Shown here in pieces: positions 22,313-30,758 of a stretch of DNA of 35,050 nucleotides. The stretch's first letter is position 1, and each line of letters starts with the position of its first letter. The notes under the pieces are model-generated. The model ran no database searches and was not told the DNA's origin. It worked only from the letters and a program-made list of their open reading frames with translations. Where the stretch lies: the NCBI GenBank assembly GCA_026419515.1, contig JANZZG010000031.1, positions 1 to 35,050 on the forward strand. Direction: 5' to 3'. The DNA is from Methylophilaceae bacterium. Lineage in GTDB: Bacteria; Pseudomonadota; Gammaproteobacteria; Burkholderiales; Methylophilaceae. The translations under genes and the position numbers were made by a program.

Positions 22313-23107
22313 TTAGAGCCGATGCACCTCGATTTTTTCGTCCTCCCACAAGCGGCGAATGATGCGCTGGACGGTGGCAGCATCGCCACTGGTCCAGAAG
22401 TGTTCCACACCGGCATGTGTGTCCTGCCGCAACAATCCGGCCGCTTCGAGCCGGCGGTGCAGCTGGCGGGCCACGGCGGCGCCGGTATCGATGAGCGTCA
22501 TACCCTCGCCGACCAGGGACTGGATGAGTCGGCGCAGGAAAGGATAATGCGTGCAACCCAGCACCAGAGTGTCCGCCCCTTCCTGCAGCAATGGCTCGAG
22601 GTACTGCCAGAGCAGGGCGCGCGTTTGGGGGGTATCCACCTCGCCACGTTCCACGCTTTCCACCAGGCCGTGTGCCGCCTGTGTCACGACCCGCACACCC
22701 CGTCCGTAATTTTCGAGCAGGGCTGCAAAGCGCGCGCTCTGCAGGGTACCGCTGGTGGCCAGCACCCCGACCACGCCGCTGCGGGTGGCGGCCACGGCGG
22801 GCTTGACCGCCGGTTCCATGCCGACGATGGGCATCCCGTAACGCTCACGCAACAGAGGCGCGGCCGCAGCCGTCGCCGTGTTGCAGGCGATCACCAGCGC
22901 CTTGGCCCCCTGCCCGGCGAGAAATTCGGCCAATGCCAGTGCACGTGCCTGGATCTGCTGCGGTGTCTTGCTGCCATAGGGCGCATGGGCAGAGTCGGCC
23001 ACATACAGAATGTCTTCTCGCGGCAATGCCTGGCGGATATGACGCAGCACCGACAGTCCCCCCACACCGGAGTCGAAGACCCCGACGGGCGCACTCGGGT
23101 CGATCAA
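22313..23107 (-). CDS. murI: Glutamate racemase
   Basis: MurI makes D-glutamate for peptidoglycan. The two catalytic cysteines are visible in IACNTAT and LGCTHYPF, and the N-terminal [11 protein letters not shown] is conserved. There is no ATG near the N-terminus. TTG 23107 is chosen because it overlaps the preceding stop as TTGA, like the other coupled pairs here, and has a GGAAG site about nine bases upstream; TTG 23122 would give five more residues (269 rather than 264). It ends an operon with mtnA and a class II aldolase gene, an unusual setting for murI. Confidence 0.93.
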   Translation of the reverse strand: MIDPSAPVGVFDSGVGGLSVLRHIRQALPREDILYVADSAHAPYGSKTPQQIQARALALAEFLAGQGAKALVIACNTATAAAAPLLRERYGMPIVGMEPAVKPAVAATRSGVVGVLATSGTLQSARFAALLENYGRGVRVVTQAAHGLVESVERGEVDTPQTRALLWQYLEPLLQEGADTLVLGCTHYPFLRRLIQSLVGEGMTLIDTGAAVARQLHRRLEAAGLLRQDTHAGVEHFWTSGDAATVQRIIRRLWEDEKIEVHRL

Positions 23108-23745
23108 GGTGTTCGCTTCCAACGTCCGTAACCCTTGAACTGCTCGAGCGCATCGGCCATTTCCTGCGGCGTCAGCAGCACCGGCTCGCCGATCTGCAGC
23201 GCCCGCCAGTATTGTTCACACAGGGTTTCCACTTCGACGGCCACTGCCAGCGCATGGTCGAGGTCGCGCCCCAGCGCGATCATGCCATGGTTGGCGAGCA
23301 GGCAGGCGTTGCGATTGGCCAAAGCCGTCAATGCGGCATCAGACAGCGCCTGGGTACCGAACGTGGCATAGGGCGCACAGCGGATACTGTCGCCCCCGGC
23401 CAGCGCGATCATGTAGTGGAACGGCGGGATGTCGCGGCGCAGGCAGGCCAGTGTGGTGGCGAACATGGCGTGCGTGTGGATGATGGCGCCCACCTCCGGC
23501 CGCGCCTGCAGGATGTCGCGATGGAAGCGCCATTCGCTGGAAGGCGGCCGCGTGCCGTGATGCCGGCCATCGAATTCCATCTGCACCATGTCGTGCGGCG
23601 TCATCTCCTCCACCGGCATACCGGACGGTGTGATCAGAAATCCCGTGCCGTCCCGTACACTGACATTGCCGGCCGTGCCCCGGTTGAGGCCGAGCTCGAT
23701 CAGACGGCGGGACACCGCCAGCAATCGTTCACGTAACTGACTCAT
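23104..23745 (-). CDS. FucA-like class II aldolase, probable 5-methylthioribulose/5-deoxyribulose 1-phosphate aldolase
   Basis: The 213-residue protein is a class II (zinc) sugar-phosphate aldolase. It aligns closely with L-fuculose-phosphate aldolase: [14 protein letters not shown] (19-31), PSSEWRFH (68-75), HTHA (90-93), [21 protein letters not shown] (110-130) and ANHGMIA (151-157). Expected zinc ligands and base are Glu71, His90, His92 and His153, with Tyr111 also present, each offset by two from FucA. The neighbour is mtnA, so the natural substrate is more likely 5-methylthioribulose or 5-deoxyribulose 1-phosphate, split to DHAP and an aldehyde. MtnB dehydratase is the other candidate but its typical glutamate region (about APIP Glu139) is replaced by the aldolase HYM-type segment. 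The start at 23745 overlaps the mtnA stop (ATGA). Confidence 0.85.
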   Translation of the reverse strand: MSQLRERLLAVSRRLIELGLNRGTAGNVSVRDGTGFLITPSGMPVEEMTPHDMVQMEFDGRHHGTRPPSSEWRFHRDILQARPEVGAIIHTHAMFATTLACLRRDIPPFHYMIALAGGDSIRCAPYATFGTQALSDAALTALANRNACLLANHGMIALGRDLDHALAVAVEVETLCEQYWRALQIGEPVLLTPQEMADALEQFKGYGRWKRTP

Positions 23746-24815
23746 GGAAACAAACTCTTTAGCTGATCCGGCGGACAAATGCCGCGCTCGGTGATGATAC
23801 CCGTGACCAGGCGCGCCGGCGTCACATCGAATGCCGGGTTGGCCACGGCACTGCCTTCCGGCAGAATCTGGACCCGCAACACCGCCCCCTCCACGGTACG
23901 CCCTTGCACCCAGGCCAATTCTTCCCCACTACGTGTTTCGATCGGAATCTCGGTGATTCCATCCTCCATTTTCCAATCGATGCTGGGCGAGGGGACTGCG
24001 GCATAAAACGGCACCCCGTTGTCGAATGCCGCCAGCGCCTTGAGGTAAGTACCGATCTTGTTGCACACGTCCCCCTTCGCCGTCACCCGGTCTGCGCCAA
24101 CCATCACCACATCGACCTGTCCCCGCTGCATCAGGTGGCCGCCGGCATTGTCGGCGATCACGGTATGCGGCACGCCGTGCTTGCCCAGCTCCCAGGCGGT
24201 GAGACTGGCCCCCTGGTTGCGCGGCCGGGTTTCATCCACCCAGACGTGCACGGGAATTCCCGCGTCATGGGCCATGTAGACCGGCGCCAGCGCGGTACCC
24301 CAGTCCACCGTGGCCAGCCAGCCGGCATTGCAATGCGTCAGGATGTGGAGCGTGGTGCCCTTCTTTAGCTGCATCGCCGACAGCAACCCGAAACCATAAC
24401 GTCCGATGGCCTGGTTCAACGCCACATCCTCGTCACAGATCCGGGCTGCTTCGTTCCAGGCCGCTTCGCAACGCCCTTCTGGCGGGATGTCCTGCAGCAC
24501 CTGCCGCACACGCTCGACCGCCCACCGCAGATTGACGGCGGTCGGACGGGTAGCGACCAATGCTTCCGCCGCCTGAGCCAGCCAGGCGTCATCGGTACGC
24601 GCACGCGTGGCCAGCGCCATGCCATAGGCGGCAGCGGCCCCGATCAACGGTGCACCCCGTACCTGCATGGTGCGGATGGCATGTACCATGTCTTCCAACG
24701 TTTCCAGCCGGCGCACATGGAAGGCGTGTGGCAGGCTGGTCTGGTCGATGATCTCGACCGCGGCACCATCCGCAGAAGCAAAAATCGTACGCCATGCACG
24801 ACCCTGAATGTTCAT
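23742..24815 (-). CDS. mtnA: S-methyl-5-thioribose-1-phosphate isomerase
   Basis: MtnA isomerises 5-methylthioribose 1-phosphate to the ribulose form, and in some bacteria also handles 5-deoxyribose 1-phosphate. The 357-residue protein has the eIF2B-related fold with MQVRGAPLIGAAAAYGMALA (50-69), the catalytic cysteine Cys162 in LTHCNAGWLAT and Asp242 in VMVGADRVTAKGD, matching the B. subtilis Cys160/Asp240 pair. A GGAGTAGGA ribosome site precedes ATG 24815. It begins a three-gene operon with the aldolase and murI. The other methionine-salvage genes (mtnC, mtnD, mtnK, mtnP) are not in the window. Confidence 0.95.
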   Translation of the reverse strand: MNIQGRAWRTIFASADGAAVEIIDQTSLPHAFHVRRLETLEDMVHAIRTMQVRGAPLIGAAAAYGMALATRARTDDAWLAQAAEALVATRPTAVNLRWAVERVRQVLQDIPPEGRCEAAWNEAARICDEDVALNQAIGRYGFGLLSAMQLKKGTTLHILTHCNAGWLATVDWGTALAPVYMAHDAGIPVHVWVDETRPRNQGASLTAWELGKHGVPHTVIADNAGGHLMQRGQVDVVMVGADRVTAKGDVCNKIGTYLKALAAFDNGVPFYAAVPSPSIDWKMEDGITEIPIETRSGEELAWVQGRTVEGAVLRVQILPEGSAVANPAFDVTPARLVTGIITERGICPPDQLKSLFP

Positions 24816-24831
24816 GACGTCCTACTCCAGA

Positions 24832-24854
24832 CTATCCACAAAATCTGTGGATAA
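24832..24854. promoter_or_regulatory. Inverted pair of DnaA-box-like sites upstream of mtnA
   Basis: CTATCCACA (24832-24840) and TGTGGATAA (24846-24854) form an inverted repeat; the second is a perfect DnaA box (TTATCCACA on the minus strand) and the first differs at one base. A TTGATAACC follows at 24860-24868. The pair sits 17-39 bases before the mtnA start, where it could act as an operator or an RNA hairpin. Confidence 0.5.
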
Positions 24855-25054
24855 TTTTGTTGATAACCGCGTCATAAAAACGTAACTCGTTGCGAGAGCA
24901 ATGCTTTTTTACAGTCGCTCATTTTTTGAACTAAAGAAATAATTATTACTAATCAATAAGTTATAGTATGTGTTTGGCGAGTATGGGATTTTTGGCCAAT
25001 GCTCAAGTATCACTTGAAGTCATGTGCACAACTGCGCTTGACAGACCTCCGGAA
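24855..25054. other. AT-rich intergenic region between tatD and mtnA
   Basis: A hand count gives about one third G+C over 24841-25020, far below the coding regions. It holds runs of A and T, an AATAATTATTACT stretch, and a perfect palindrome TCAAGT-ATC-ACTTGA at 25003-25017 that could be an operator. No convincing gene or RNA is seen. Confidence 0.7.
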
Positions 25055-25837
25055 TCAGGCTCCTGCGCCCATTTCCATGATCTTCGGCAATGTTTCCAGG
25101 GCATTGTGTCCCGTCTTTTCCATGATGCAACCAACTTCTACACCACGCAACTCGGCCAGCACGGCGGCGATCCGCGGCAATTCCGCCGGTGAATTGCGTC
25201 CCTTGCCAATCCAGGCAGGTGGAATGTCCGGCGCATCGGTTTCCAGCACGATGCAATCCAGCGGCAACGTTCTTGCCAGCTCACGCAAATGCAGTGCGCG
25301 CTCGTAAGTCATGGCGCCGCCGAATCCCAGCTTGAACCCCAGCCGCATGAATTCGTCCGCCTGCTGACGGCTGCCGTTGAAGGCATGGGCAATGCCACCT
25401 TTGACTTTGTATCGCCGCAACTGCTGCAAAATGGCATCGATGGCGCGGCGCACGTGCAGGATGACGGGAAGATCGAATTTCCGCGCGAGCTTCAACTGCT
25501 CGGAAAAATAGAACGCCTGGCGTTCACGGTCCACGCCCTCGACGTAGAAATCCAGCCCGATTTCGCCCACGGCCACCGGCTGGCCAGCGGCAAGCTGCGC
25601 CCGCAATGCCTCCAGATCCTCCGGCACGGCGCGATCCACATACAGGGGATGAATGCCATAAGCGGGCCAGCATCCGGGGTAGCGCTGGCAAACTTCGGTC
25701 ACTTGGGCGAAATTCCATTTCGCCACCGCAGGAATCACCATGGCGGCGACACCGGCGGCATGCGCCGCGGCGGCAACCGCGTCCCGGTCGGCATCGAATT
25801 CAGCCGCATCCAGATGGCAATGCGTGTCAATCAGCAT
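25055..25837 (-). CDS. tatD: TatD-family metal-dependent hydrolase (DNase)
   Basis: The 260-residue protein has the TatD amidohydrolase-fold motifs: LIDTHCHLD at the N-terminus, YGIHP, VGEIGLDF, ILHVRRA, GIAHAFNGS and LETDAPDIPP. Family members are divalent-metal 3'-5' exonucleases on single-stranded DNA/RNA and may help in DNA repair. The start at 25837 begins right at the metal motif and overlaps the ribD end by eleven bases; ATG 25852 is possible. It is the last gene of the glyA-side run. Confidence 0.92.
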   Translation of the reverse strand: MLIDTHCHLDAAEFDADRDAVAAAAHAAGVAAMVIPAVAKWNFAQVTEVCQRYPGCWPAYGIHPLYVDRAVPEDLEALRAQLAAGQPVAVGEIGLDFYVEGVDRERQAFYFSEQLKLARKFDLPVILHVRRAIDAILQQLRRYKVKGGIAHAFNGSRQQADEFMRLGFKLGFGGAMTYERALHLRELARTLPLDCIVLETDAPDIPPAWIGKGRNSPAELPRIAAVLAELRGVEVGCIMEKTGHNALETLPKIMEMGAGA

Positions 25838-26921
25838 AAAGCGGCCGCGCACGGATGCGAATGTCCTGTCCGATACGGTCCAGGCTCAGGATATCGAGGT
25901 CGATGCGCTGCTTTATGGCGGTCAAGACAGGAATATCGAACATTCCCCTGGACGCCGTGCCCAGCACGGTGGGCGCAAAATACAGCAGCAGCTCGTCGAT
26001 CAGCCTCTGGTGCAGCAGTGCCCCGTTGAGCCGGGCCCCGGCTTCCACCTGCAGTTCATTGATTTCGCGCCGCGCCAACTCGGCCAGCAGGGCAGCCAGG
26101 TCAACCCGCCCATCCTCACCTGGCAGCGCGATGACTTCGGCGCCCGCCGTACGCAGCGCCCCGGCGTTGGGCACACCGTCGTCGCAGCACGCCACCAATA
26201 CGCCACCGTCACGCAAGATCCTGGCGGTCGGGGGTGTGCGCAGCCGGCCATCCACCACGATCCGCAACGGCTGGCGCGGCACCTCCAGATCCCGCACGGT
26301 CAGCAGCGGATCGTCCGCCAGTATGGTTCCCACGCCAGTGAGAATGGCGCTGGCGCGCGCACGCCAGCGCTGCACATCCTGCCTGGCCGCCGTGCCAGTG
26401 ATCCACTGGCTGGCCCCATTCTGCAGTGCGGTCGCGCCATCGAGACTGGCGGCGATCTTGCTGCGCAGCCAGGGTCGGCCGCGTTCCATGCGGGAGATGA
26501 AGCCGGCGTTGAGCTCGCGCGCCTGCGCCTCCAGCAGGCCGATGGACACTCCGATGCCGTGCGCATGCAACCGGGCCAGACCGCTGCCGGCCACCTTGGG
26601 GTTGGGGTCGCGCATCGCCGCGATCACGCGCGCCACCCCGGCGGCAATCAGGGCATCGGCACAGGGCGGGGTGCGGCCGTGATGGCTGCAAGGCTCCAGC
26701 GTCACATAGACCGTGGCACCTCGAGCCGCAGCACCCGCCTGGTCGAGGGCACGTATTTCGGCATGCGGGCCCCCGGCGCACTCATGCCAACCTTCGCCCA
26801 CGATCACCCCCTCCTTGACGATGACGCAGCCCACCCGTGGGTTCGGCATGGTGGTATCGAGACCGCGCACCGCCAGCTGCAGGGCGCGCGACATATAGCG
26901 ATGATCGTCTGCGTCGAACAT
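25827..26921 (-). CDS. ribD: Bifunctional riboflavin-specific deaminase/reductase
   Basis: RibD carries out the deamination and side-chain reduction steps of riboflavin synthesis. The deaminase domain (1-145) has the zinc motifs PHAEIRAL (52-59) and EPCSHHGRTPPCADAL, with the substrate motif MPNPRVG. The reductase domain (about 150-364) has SKIAASLDGATA, ITGTAARQDVQRWRARASAILTGVGTI and LQVEAGARLNGALL. The 364-residue length is normal. Start and upstream stop share a base (TGATG). A rib operon is not present here, but nrdR and ribD are commonly neighbours in proteobacteria. Confidence 0.96.
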   Translation of the reverse strand: MFDADDHRYMSRALQLAVRGLDTTMPNPRVGCVIVKEGVIVGEGWHECAGGPHAEIRALDQAGAAARGATVYVTLEPCSHHGRTPPCADALIAAGVARVIAAMRDPNPKVAGSGLARLHAHGIGVSIGLLEAQARELNAGFISRMERGRPWLRSKIAASLDGATALQNGASQWITGTAARQDVQRWRARASAILTGVGTILADDPLLTVRDLEVPRQPLRIVVDGRLRTPPTARILRDGGVLVACCDDGVPNAGALRTAGAEVIALPGEDGRVDLAALLAELARREINELQVEAGARLNGALLHQRLIDELLLYFAPTVLGTASRGMFDIPVLTAIKQRIDLDILSLDRIGQDIRIRARPLYAD

Positions 26922-27319
26922 CAGTGCTGGATAATGGCGCTGTGTATTAGACGGTCATCGGGGTCGAAATACAGCCGCAGCCCATGCACCGCCCACAGAC
27001 AGACCCCCAGTTCATACTCGATCTGGCTCGGCTCTTCCCAAGCCGGGCGGCCCAGCAGCATGGTGACCTGCGCGCGCGACATGCCCGGCTTGAGCAACCG
27101 TTGCTGTATATCCAGCACCATGTCGCCGCGTGCACAGGGTTTTTCAGGGGAGGGTGGCGCCATCCAGCGCACAGGATCATAGGCATCACGCCCGAAGACA
27201 AAGCGGTCTTTCATCGCCCACCAGGCGAAAAATACGATGGTCAGCAAAAGCGTGAACACTCCGAACCCCGCCGCCACCCAGGTGATCACTTTCAGCGGTT
27301 GATCGGCGGACACGGCCAT
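26921..27319 (-). CDS. Small membrane-anchored protein with a BamE/SmpA-like domain
   Basis: The 132-residue protein has one membrane segment (about 11-35) and a C-terminal part LKPGMSRAQVTMLLGRPAWEEPSQIEYELGV that resembles the repeated fold of BamE/SmpA. There is no lipobox cysteine, so it is not a standard BamE lipoprotein. Its exact role is unknown. It is translationally linked to nrdR (TAATG) and ribD (TGATG), indicating a conserved place between them. Confidence 0.65.
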   Translation of the reverse strand: MAVSADQPLKVITWVAAGFGVFTLLLTIVFFAWWAMKDRFVFGRDAYDPVRWMAPPSPEKPCARGDMVLDIQQRLLKPGMSRAQVTMLLGRPAWEEPSQIEYELGVCLWAVHGLRLYFDPDDRLIHSAIIQH

Positions 27320-27801
27320 TACCCGGGGTTGCGGTCGCCACTGCGGCGTTTGGGACGTCCAAGATCGCGAATGACTTCGTGGAAATCATCCACGTCCTGA
27401 AAACTGCGGTAGACCGAAGCAAAACGGATATACGCCACTTTGTCCATGCGGCGCAATTCCTGCATCACGGCTTCTCCCAGATCGCGCGAGCTGATCTCGC
27501 GCTCGCCGCGGCTGAGGATGCCTTGCACGATGCGGTCGATGGCGCGGTCCACGTATTCCGTCGGCACCGGCCGCTTGTGCAGCGCCCGGGTAAAGGAGAG
27601 CCGTAATTTTTCACGCGAAAACTCCTCGCGCGTTCCATTCTGTTTGACCACCTGTGGTAAATGTAACTCCGCCGTCTCGTAGGTAGTGAAGCGCTTGTCA
27701 CAGGAAATGCAGCGGCGTCTGCGGCGGATGCTGTCGCCCTCGTCATTGACCCGGGAGTCGATGACCTGGGTATCATGGGCACCACAGAAAGGGCATTTCA
27801 T
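27319..27801 (-). CDS. nrdR: Transcriptional repressor NrdR
   Basis: NrdR senses ATP/dATP and represses ribonucleotide reductase genes. The 160-residue protein has an N-terminal zinc ribbon ([17 protein letters not shown] and [14 protein letters not shown], giving four cysteines) and an ATP-cone (about 50-140, [20 protein letters not shown]). The C-terminus is basic. Length and motifs are standard. The gene follows glyA, a common proteobacterial arrangement, across a 105-base gap. Confidence 0.97.
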   Translation of the reverse strand: MKCPFCGAHDTQVIDSRVNDEGDSIRRRRRCISCDKRFTTYETAELHLPQVVKQNGTREEFSREKLRLSFTRALHKRPVPTEYVDRAIDRIVQGILSRGEREISSRDLGEAVMQELRRMDKVAYIRFASVYRSFQDVDDFHEVIRDLGRPKRRSGDRNPG

Positions 27802-27871
27802 GGCCGCACCCTACGGGTATTCATGTATTTATCGGGTCCGCGCTGCACTCGGTATTCACCCATGCAGCAAC

Positions 27872-27889
27872 CCGACGCTTCAGCATCGG
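27872..27889 (-). terminator. Possible hairpin between glyA and nrdR
   Basis: The 18 bases CCGATGC-TGAA-GCGTCGG on the minus strand form a seven-pair stem (one G-T pair) with a four-base loop, 18 bases after the glyA stop. No T-run follows, so it could be an RNA-processing or weak termination signal rather than a classic terminator. Confidence 0.35.
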
Positions 27890-27906
27890 ACAATACGGCG
27901 GGTCGA

Positions 27907-29154
27907 TCACGCCCCATAGACCGGAAACTTACGGGTCAGCGCCTTCACCTCATCCGCCACGCGTGCGATCACGGTCTCGTCGTTGGGCGCGTCCAGCACA
28001 TCGGCAATCAGATTGGCCAGCAGTTCGGCTTCCGCCTCCCTGAAGCCGCGGGTGGTCATGGCCGGGGTGCCGATGCGGATGCCACTGGTCACGAATGGTT
28101 TTTGCGGGTCGTTGGGCACCGCATTCTTGTTGACGGTGATGTGGGCGCGTCCCAGCAGGGCCTCTGCTTCTTTGCCGGTCAGATTCTTGGATCGCAGATC
28201 GACCAAGAACAGATGACTCTCGGTACGCCCCGAAACGATGCGGAATCCCCGCTCGGCAAGCACTTTGGTCATCACCAAAGCATTCGACAACACTTGTTCT
28301 TGATACAGAACGAAATCCCTGCTCATGGCTTCCTTGAACGCCACCGCCTTGGCGGCGATGACATGCATCAACGGACCGCCCTGTAAGCCGGGGAAAATGG
28401 CAGAGTTGATCGCCTTTTCGTGCTCGGCTTTCATCAAAATGATGCCGCCGCGCGGCCCACGCAGGGTCTTGTGGGTGGTGGAGGTCACCACGTCCGCATG
28501 CGGTACCGGGTTGGGGTAAAGACCCGCAGCAATCAGACCCGCATAGTGCGCCATGTCCACCATGAAGATGGCCCCCACTTCCTTGGCGATCCTGGCAAAA
28601 CGTGCGAAATCGATGCGCAACGCATAGGCCGAAGCCCCCGCGATGATCAGCCGGGGTTTGTGTTCGCGTGCCTTGGCTTCCATCGCCTCGTAATCGATTT
28701 CCTCCTTGGCATCGAGCCCATAGGAGACCACGTTGAACCATTTGCCGGACATGTTGAGCGCCATGCCGTGGGTGAGATGCCCCCCCTCGGCCAGACTCAT
28801 GCCCATGATGGTGTCCCCTGGCTTGCAAAAGGCCATCAGCACCGCCTGGTTGGCCTGGGAACCGGAATTGGGCTGCACGTTGGCGGCCTCGGCACCGAAC
28901 AACTTCTTGACCCGGTCGATGGCCAACTGCTCCACCACGTCCACGTGCTCACAACCGCCATAATAGCGTTTGCCTGGATAGCCTTCCGCGTATTTGTTGG
29001 TCAGCACCGAACCTTGCGCTTCCATCACGGCCGGGCTGGCATAATTTTCGGAGGCAATCAGCTCGATATGGTCTTCCTGGCGCTGACGTTCGGCCTGCAT
29101 GGCCTGGAAGAGTTCCGGGTCGAAATTGGCGATGGTGTGAGAGACGCTAAACAT
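27907..29154 (-). CDS. glyA: Serine hydroxymethyltransferase
   Basis: GlyA interconverts serine and glycine and supplies methylene-tetrahydrofolate. The 415-residue protein has [46 protein letters not shown] and the pyridoxal-phosphate lysine in [16 protein letters not shown]-terminal [30 protein letters not shown] is conserved. Length is standard. It is divergent from the fumarase gene with 86 bases between start codons and is followed by nrdR. Confidence 0.98.
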   Translation of the reverse strand: MFSVSHTIANFDPELFQAMQAERQRQEDHIELIASENYASPAVMEAQGSVLTNKYAEGYPGKRYYGGCEHVDVVEQLAIDRVKKLFGAEAANVQPNSGSQANQAVLMAFCKPGDTIMGMSLAEGGHLTHGMALNMSGKWFNVVSYGLDAKEEIDYEAMEAKAREHKPRLIIAGASAYALRIDFARFARIAKEVGAIFMVDMAHYAGLIAAGLYPNPVPHADVVTSTTHKTLRGPRGGIILMKAEHEKAINSAIFPGLQGGPLMHVIAAKAVAFKEAMSRDFVLYQEQVLSNALVMTKVLAERGFRIVSGRTESHLFLVDLRSKNLTGKEAEALLGRAHITVNKNAVPNDPQKPFVTSGIRIGTPAMTTRGFREAEAELLANLIADVLDAPNDETVIARVADEVKALTRKFPVYGA

Positions 29155-29184
29155 GGTGAGGTCCGGATTTGAAAAACGGCCAAA

Positions 29185-29214
29185 ATTTTAACATTTCGCC
29201 GATGGGGCTGACAG
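29185..29214 (-). promoter_or_regulatory. Candidate sigma70 promoter of glyA
   Basis: On the minus strand CTGTCA (29214-29209) and TAAAAT (29190-29185) are 18 bases apart, about 30 bases before the glyA start. Confidence 0.4.
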
Positions 29215-29226
29215 TACGCGGGACGG

Positions 29227-29232
29227 TATAAT
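29227..29232 (+). promoter_or_regulatory. Consensus -10 hexamer directly before the fumarase gene
   Basis: A perfect TATAAT lies eight bases before ATG 29241, and no good -35 at normal spacing is seen. The surrounding pattern GGTATAATNNGGTNCCATG is shared with the ygfZ start, consistent with a leaderless mRNA. Confidence 0.5.
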
Positions 29233-29240
29233 CAGGTACC

Positions 29241-30758
29241 ATGAACTTGATCCGCGAACAGGATTTCATCGCCAGCATCGCCGATGCGCTGCAGTACATC
29301 GCCTGTTACCATCCCCCTGACTTTCTGGACGCCCTGAACGCCGCCTATGAGCGCGAGCAGTCACCCGCGGCGCGTGACGCCCTCGCCCAGATACTGGTCA
29401 ATTCCTATCTCTGTGCCGAAGGGCAGCGCCCGCTCTGCCAGGACACCGGCATCGTCACCGCGTTCGTGCGGGTAGGCATGCAGGTACGCTGGGACACCGA
29501 CCGCAGCCTGCAGGACATGGTGGACGAAGGAGTGCGCCGTGCCTATCTGGACGAACAAAATCCCTTGCGCGCCTCCATCGTGGACGACCCTGCCGGCGCC
29601 CGCCGCAACACGCTCGACAACACGCCTGCCGTGGTGCACCTGGAGCTGGTGCCAGGCCGCAAAGTCGAAGTCGACATCGCAGCCAAGGGCGGCGGTTCGG
29701 AGAACAAGGCACGGCTTGCCATGCTGGAACCCTCCGACGACGTGGTGGCATGGGTGCTGGAAACCGTCCCTCAAATGGGCGCCGGCTGGTGCCCGCCCGG
29801 CGTGCTGGGCATCGGCATCGGCGGCACTGCGGAACAGGCCATGCTGCTGGCCAAACGTTCCCTGTTTGCGCCGATCGACATCCAGCAGCTGCGGGCGCGT
29901 GGTGCGCGCAACCGGGCCGAGGCGCTGCGCCTGGAACTCTATGACAAAATCAACCGGCTCGGCATCGGCGCCCAAGGGCTGGGGGGGCTGACCACGGTGC
30001 TCGATGTCAAGGTGCTGGACTATCCCACGCATGCGACCTCATTGCCGGTCGCCATGATCCCCAACTGTGCTGCCACCCGCCATATCCATTTCGAACTCGA
30101 CGGCAGCGGTCCCGCGCGGCTGCCCGTACCCAAGCTGGACGACTGGCCGCAGGTGGCCCTGCAAGCCGGGGAGCCGTTGCGCCGGGTCAATCTGGACACA
30201 CTGACCCGCGACGACATCACCCAATGGCGTTGTGGCGAGAAGCTACTGCTGACCGGAACGCTGCTCACCGGCCGCGATGCCGCCCACAAGCGGCTGACCG
30301 AGCTGGCGGCCGCGGGTCGACCGTTTCCGGTGAATTTCACCAACCGCTTCATCTACTACGTCGGTCCCGTCGATCCGGTGGGTGGCGAGGCGGTCGGCCC
30401 GGCGGGTCCCACCACCGCGACACGCATGGACCGTTTCACCGATTTCATGCTGGAACGCACGGGGCTGCTCGGCATGATCGGAAAAGCAGAACGCGGCACG
30501 GATGCCATCGCTGCGATCAAACGTCATCGGTCCGTTTATCTGATCGCGGTCGGGGGCGCGGCTTATCTGATTTCGAAAGCCATCAAATCGGCGCGCGTGG
30601 TAGCATTTGCAGACCTCGGCATGGAAGCGATCTATGAATTCGAAGTAGAAGACATGCCCGTCACCGTCGCCGTCGACACGCAGGGAAACTCCATCCATGC
30701 CAGTGGGCCCGCCGAATGGCAGGCGAGGATAGCCAACATCCCCATTTCCAAGACATGA
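29241..30758 (+). CDS. Class I (iron-sulfur) fumarate hydratase
   Basis: This enzyme hydrates fumarate to malate in the TCA cycle. The 505-residue length and the motifs LCQDTG (65-70), GWCPPGVLGIGIGGT (182-196) and PNCAATRHIHFEL (274-286) mark the [4Fe-4S] class I family; Cys66, Cys184 and Cys276 are the expected cluster ligands. A C-terminal YYVGPVDPVGGEAVGPAGPTTA-type beta domain is complete (key stretch VGPAGPTTATRMD). The cluster makes the enzyme oxygen-sensitive. The start at 29241 follows TATAAT by eight bases, so the message may be leaderless. The stop overlaps the next start (ATGA). Confidence 0.95.
   Translation: MNLIREQDFIASIADALQYIACYHPPDFLDALNAAYEREQSPAARDALAQILVNSYLCAEGQRPLCQDTGIVTAFVRVGMQVRWDTDRSLQDMVDEGVRRAYLDEQNPLRASIVDDPAGARRNTLDNTPAVVHLELVPGRKVEVDIAAKGGGSENKARLAMLEPSDDVVAWVLETVPQMGAGWCPPGVLGIGIGGTAEQAMLLAKRSLFAPIDIQQLRARGARNRAEALRLELYDKINRLGIGAQGLGGLTTVLDVKVLDYPTHATSLPVAMIPNCAATRHIHFELDGSGPARLPVPKLDDWPQVALQAGEPLRRVNLDTLTRDDITQWRCGEKLLLTGTLLTGRDAAHKRLTELAAAGRPFPVNFTNRFIYYVGPVDPVGGEAVGPAGPTTATRMDRFTDFMLERTGLLGMIGKAERGTDAIAAIKRHRSVYLIAVGGAAYLISKAIKSARVVAFADLGMEAIYEFEVEDMPVTVAVDTQGNSIHASGPAEWQARIANIPISKT

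Noticed and set aside
23104-23745. Naming the aldolase mtnB because it is next to mtnA
   Set aside because: The sequence follows L-fuculose-phosphate aldolase through the active site, so a dehydratase name would over-reach.
24816-25054. Chromosomal replication origin
   Set aside because: Only two close DnaA boxes and no dnaA, dnaN, gidA or parAB nearby.
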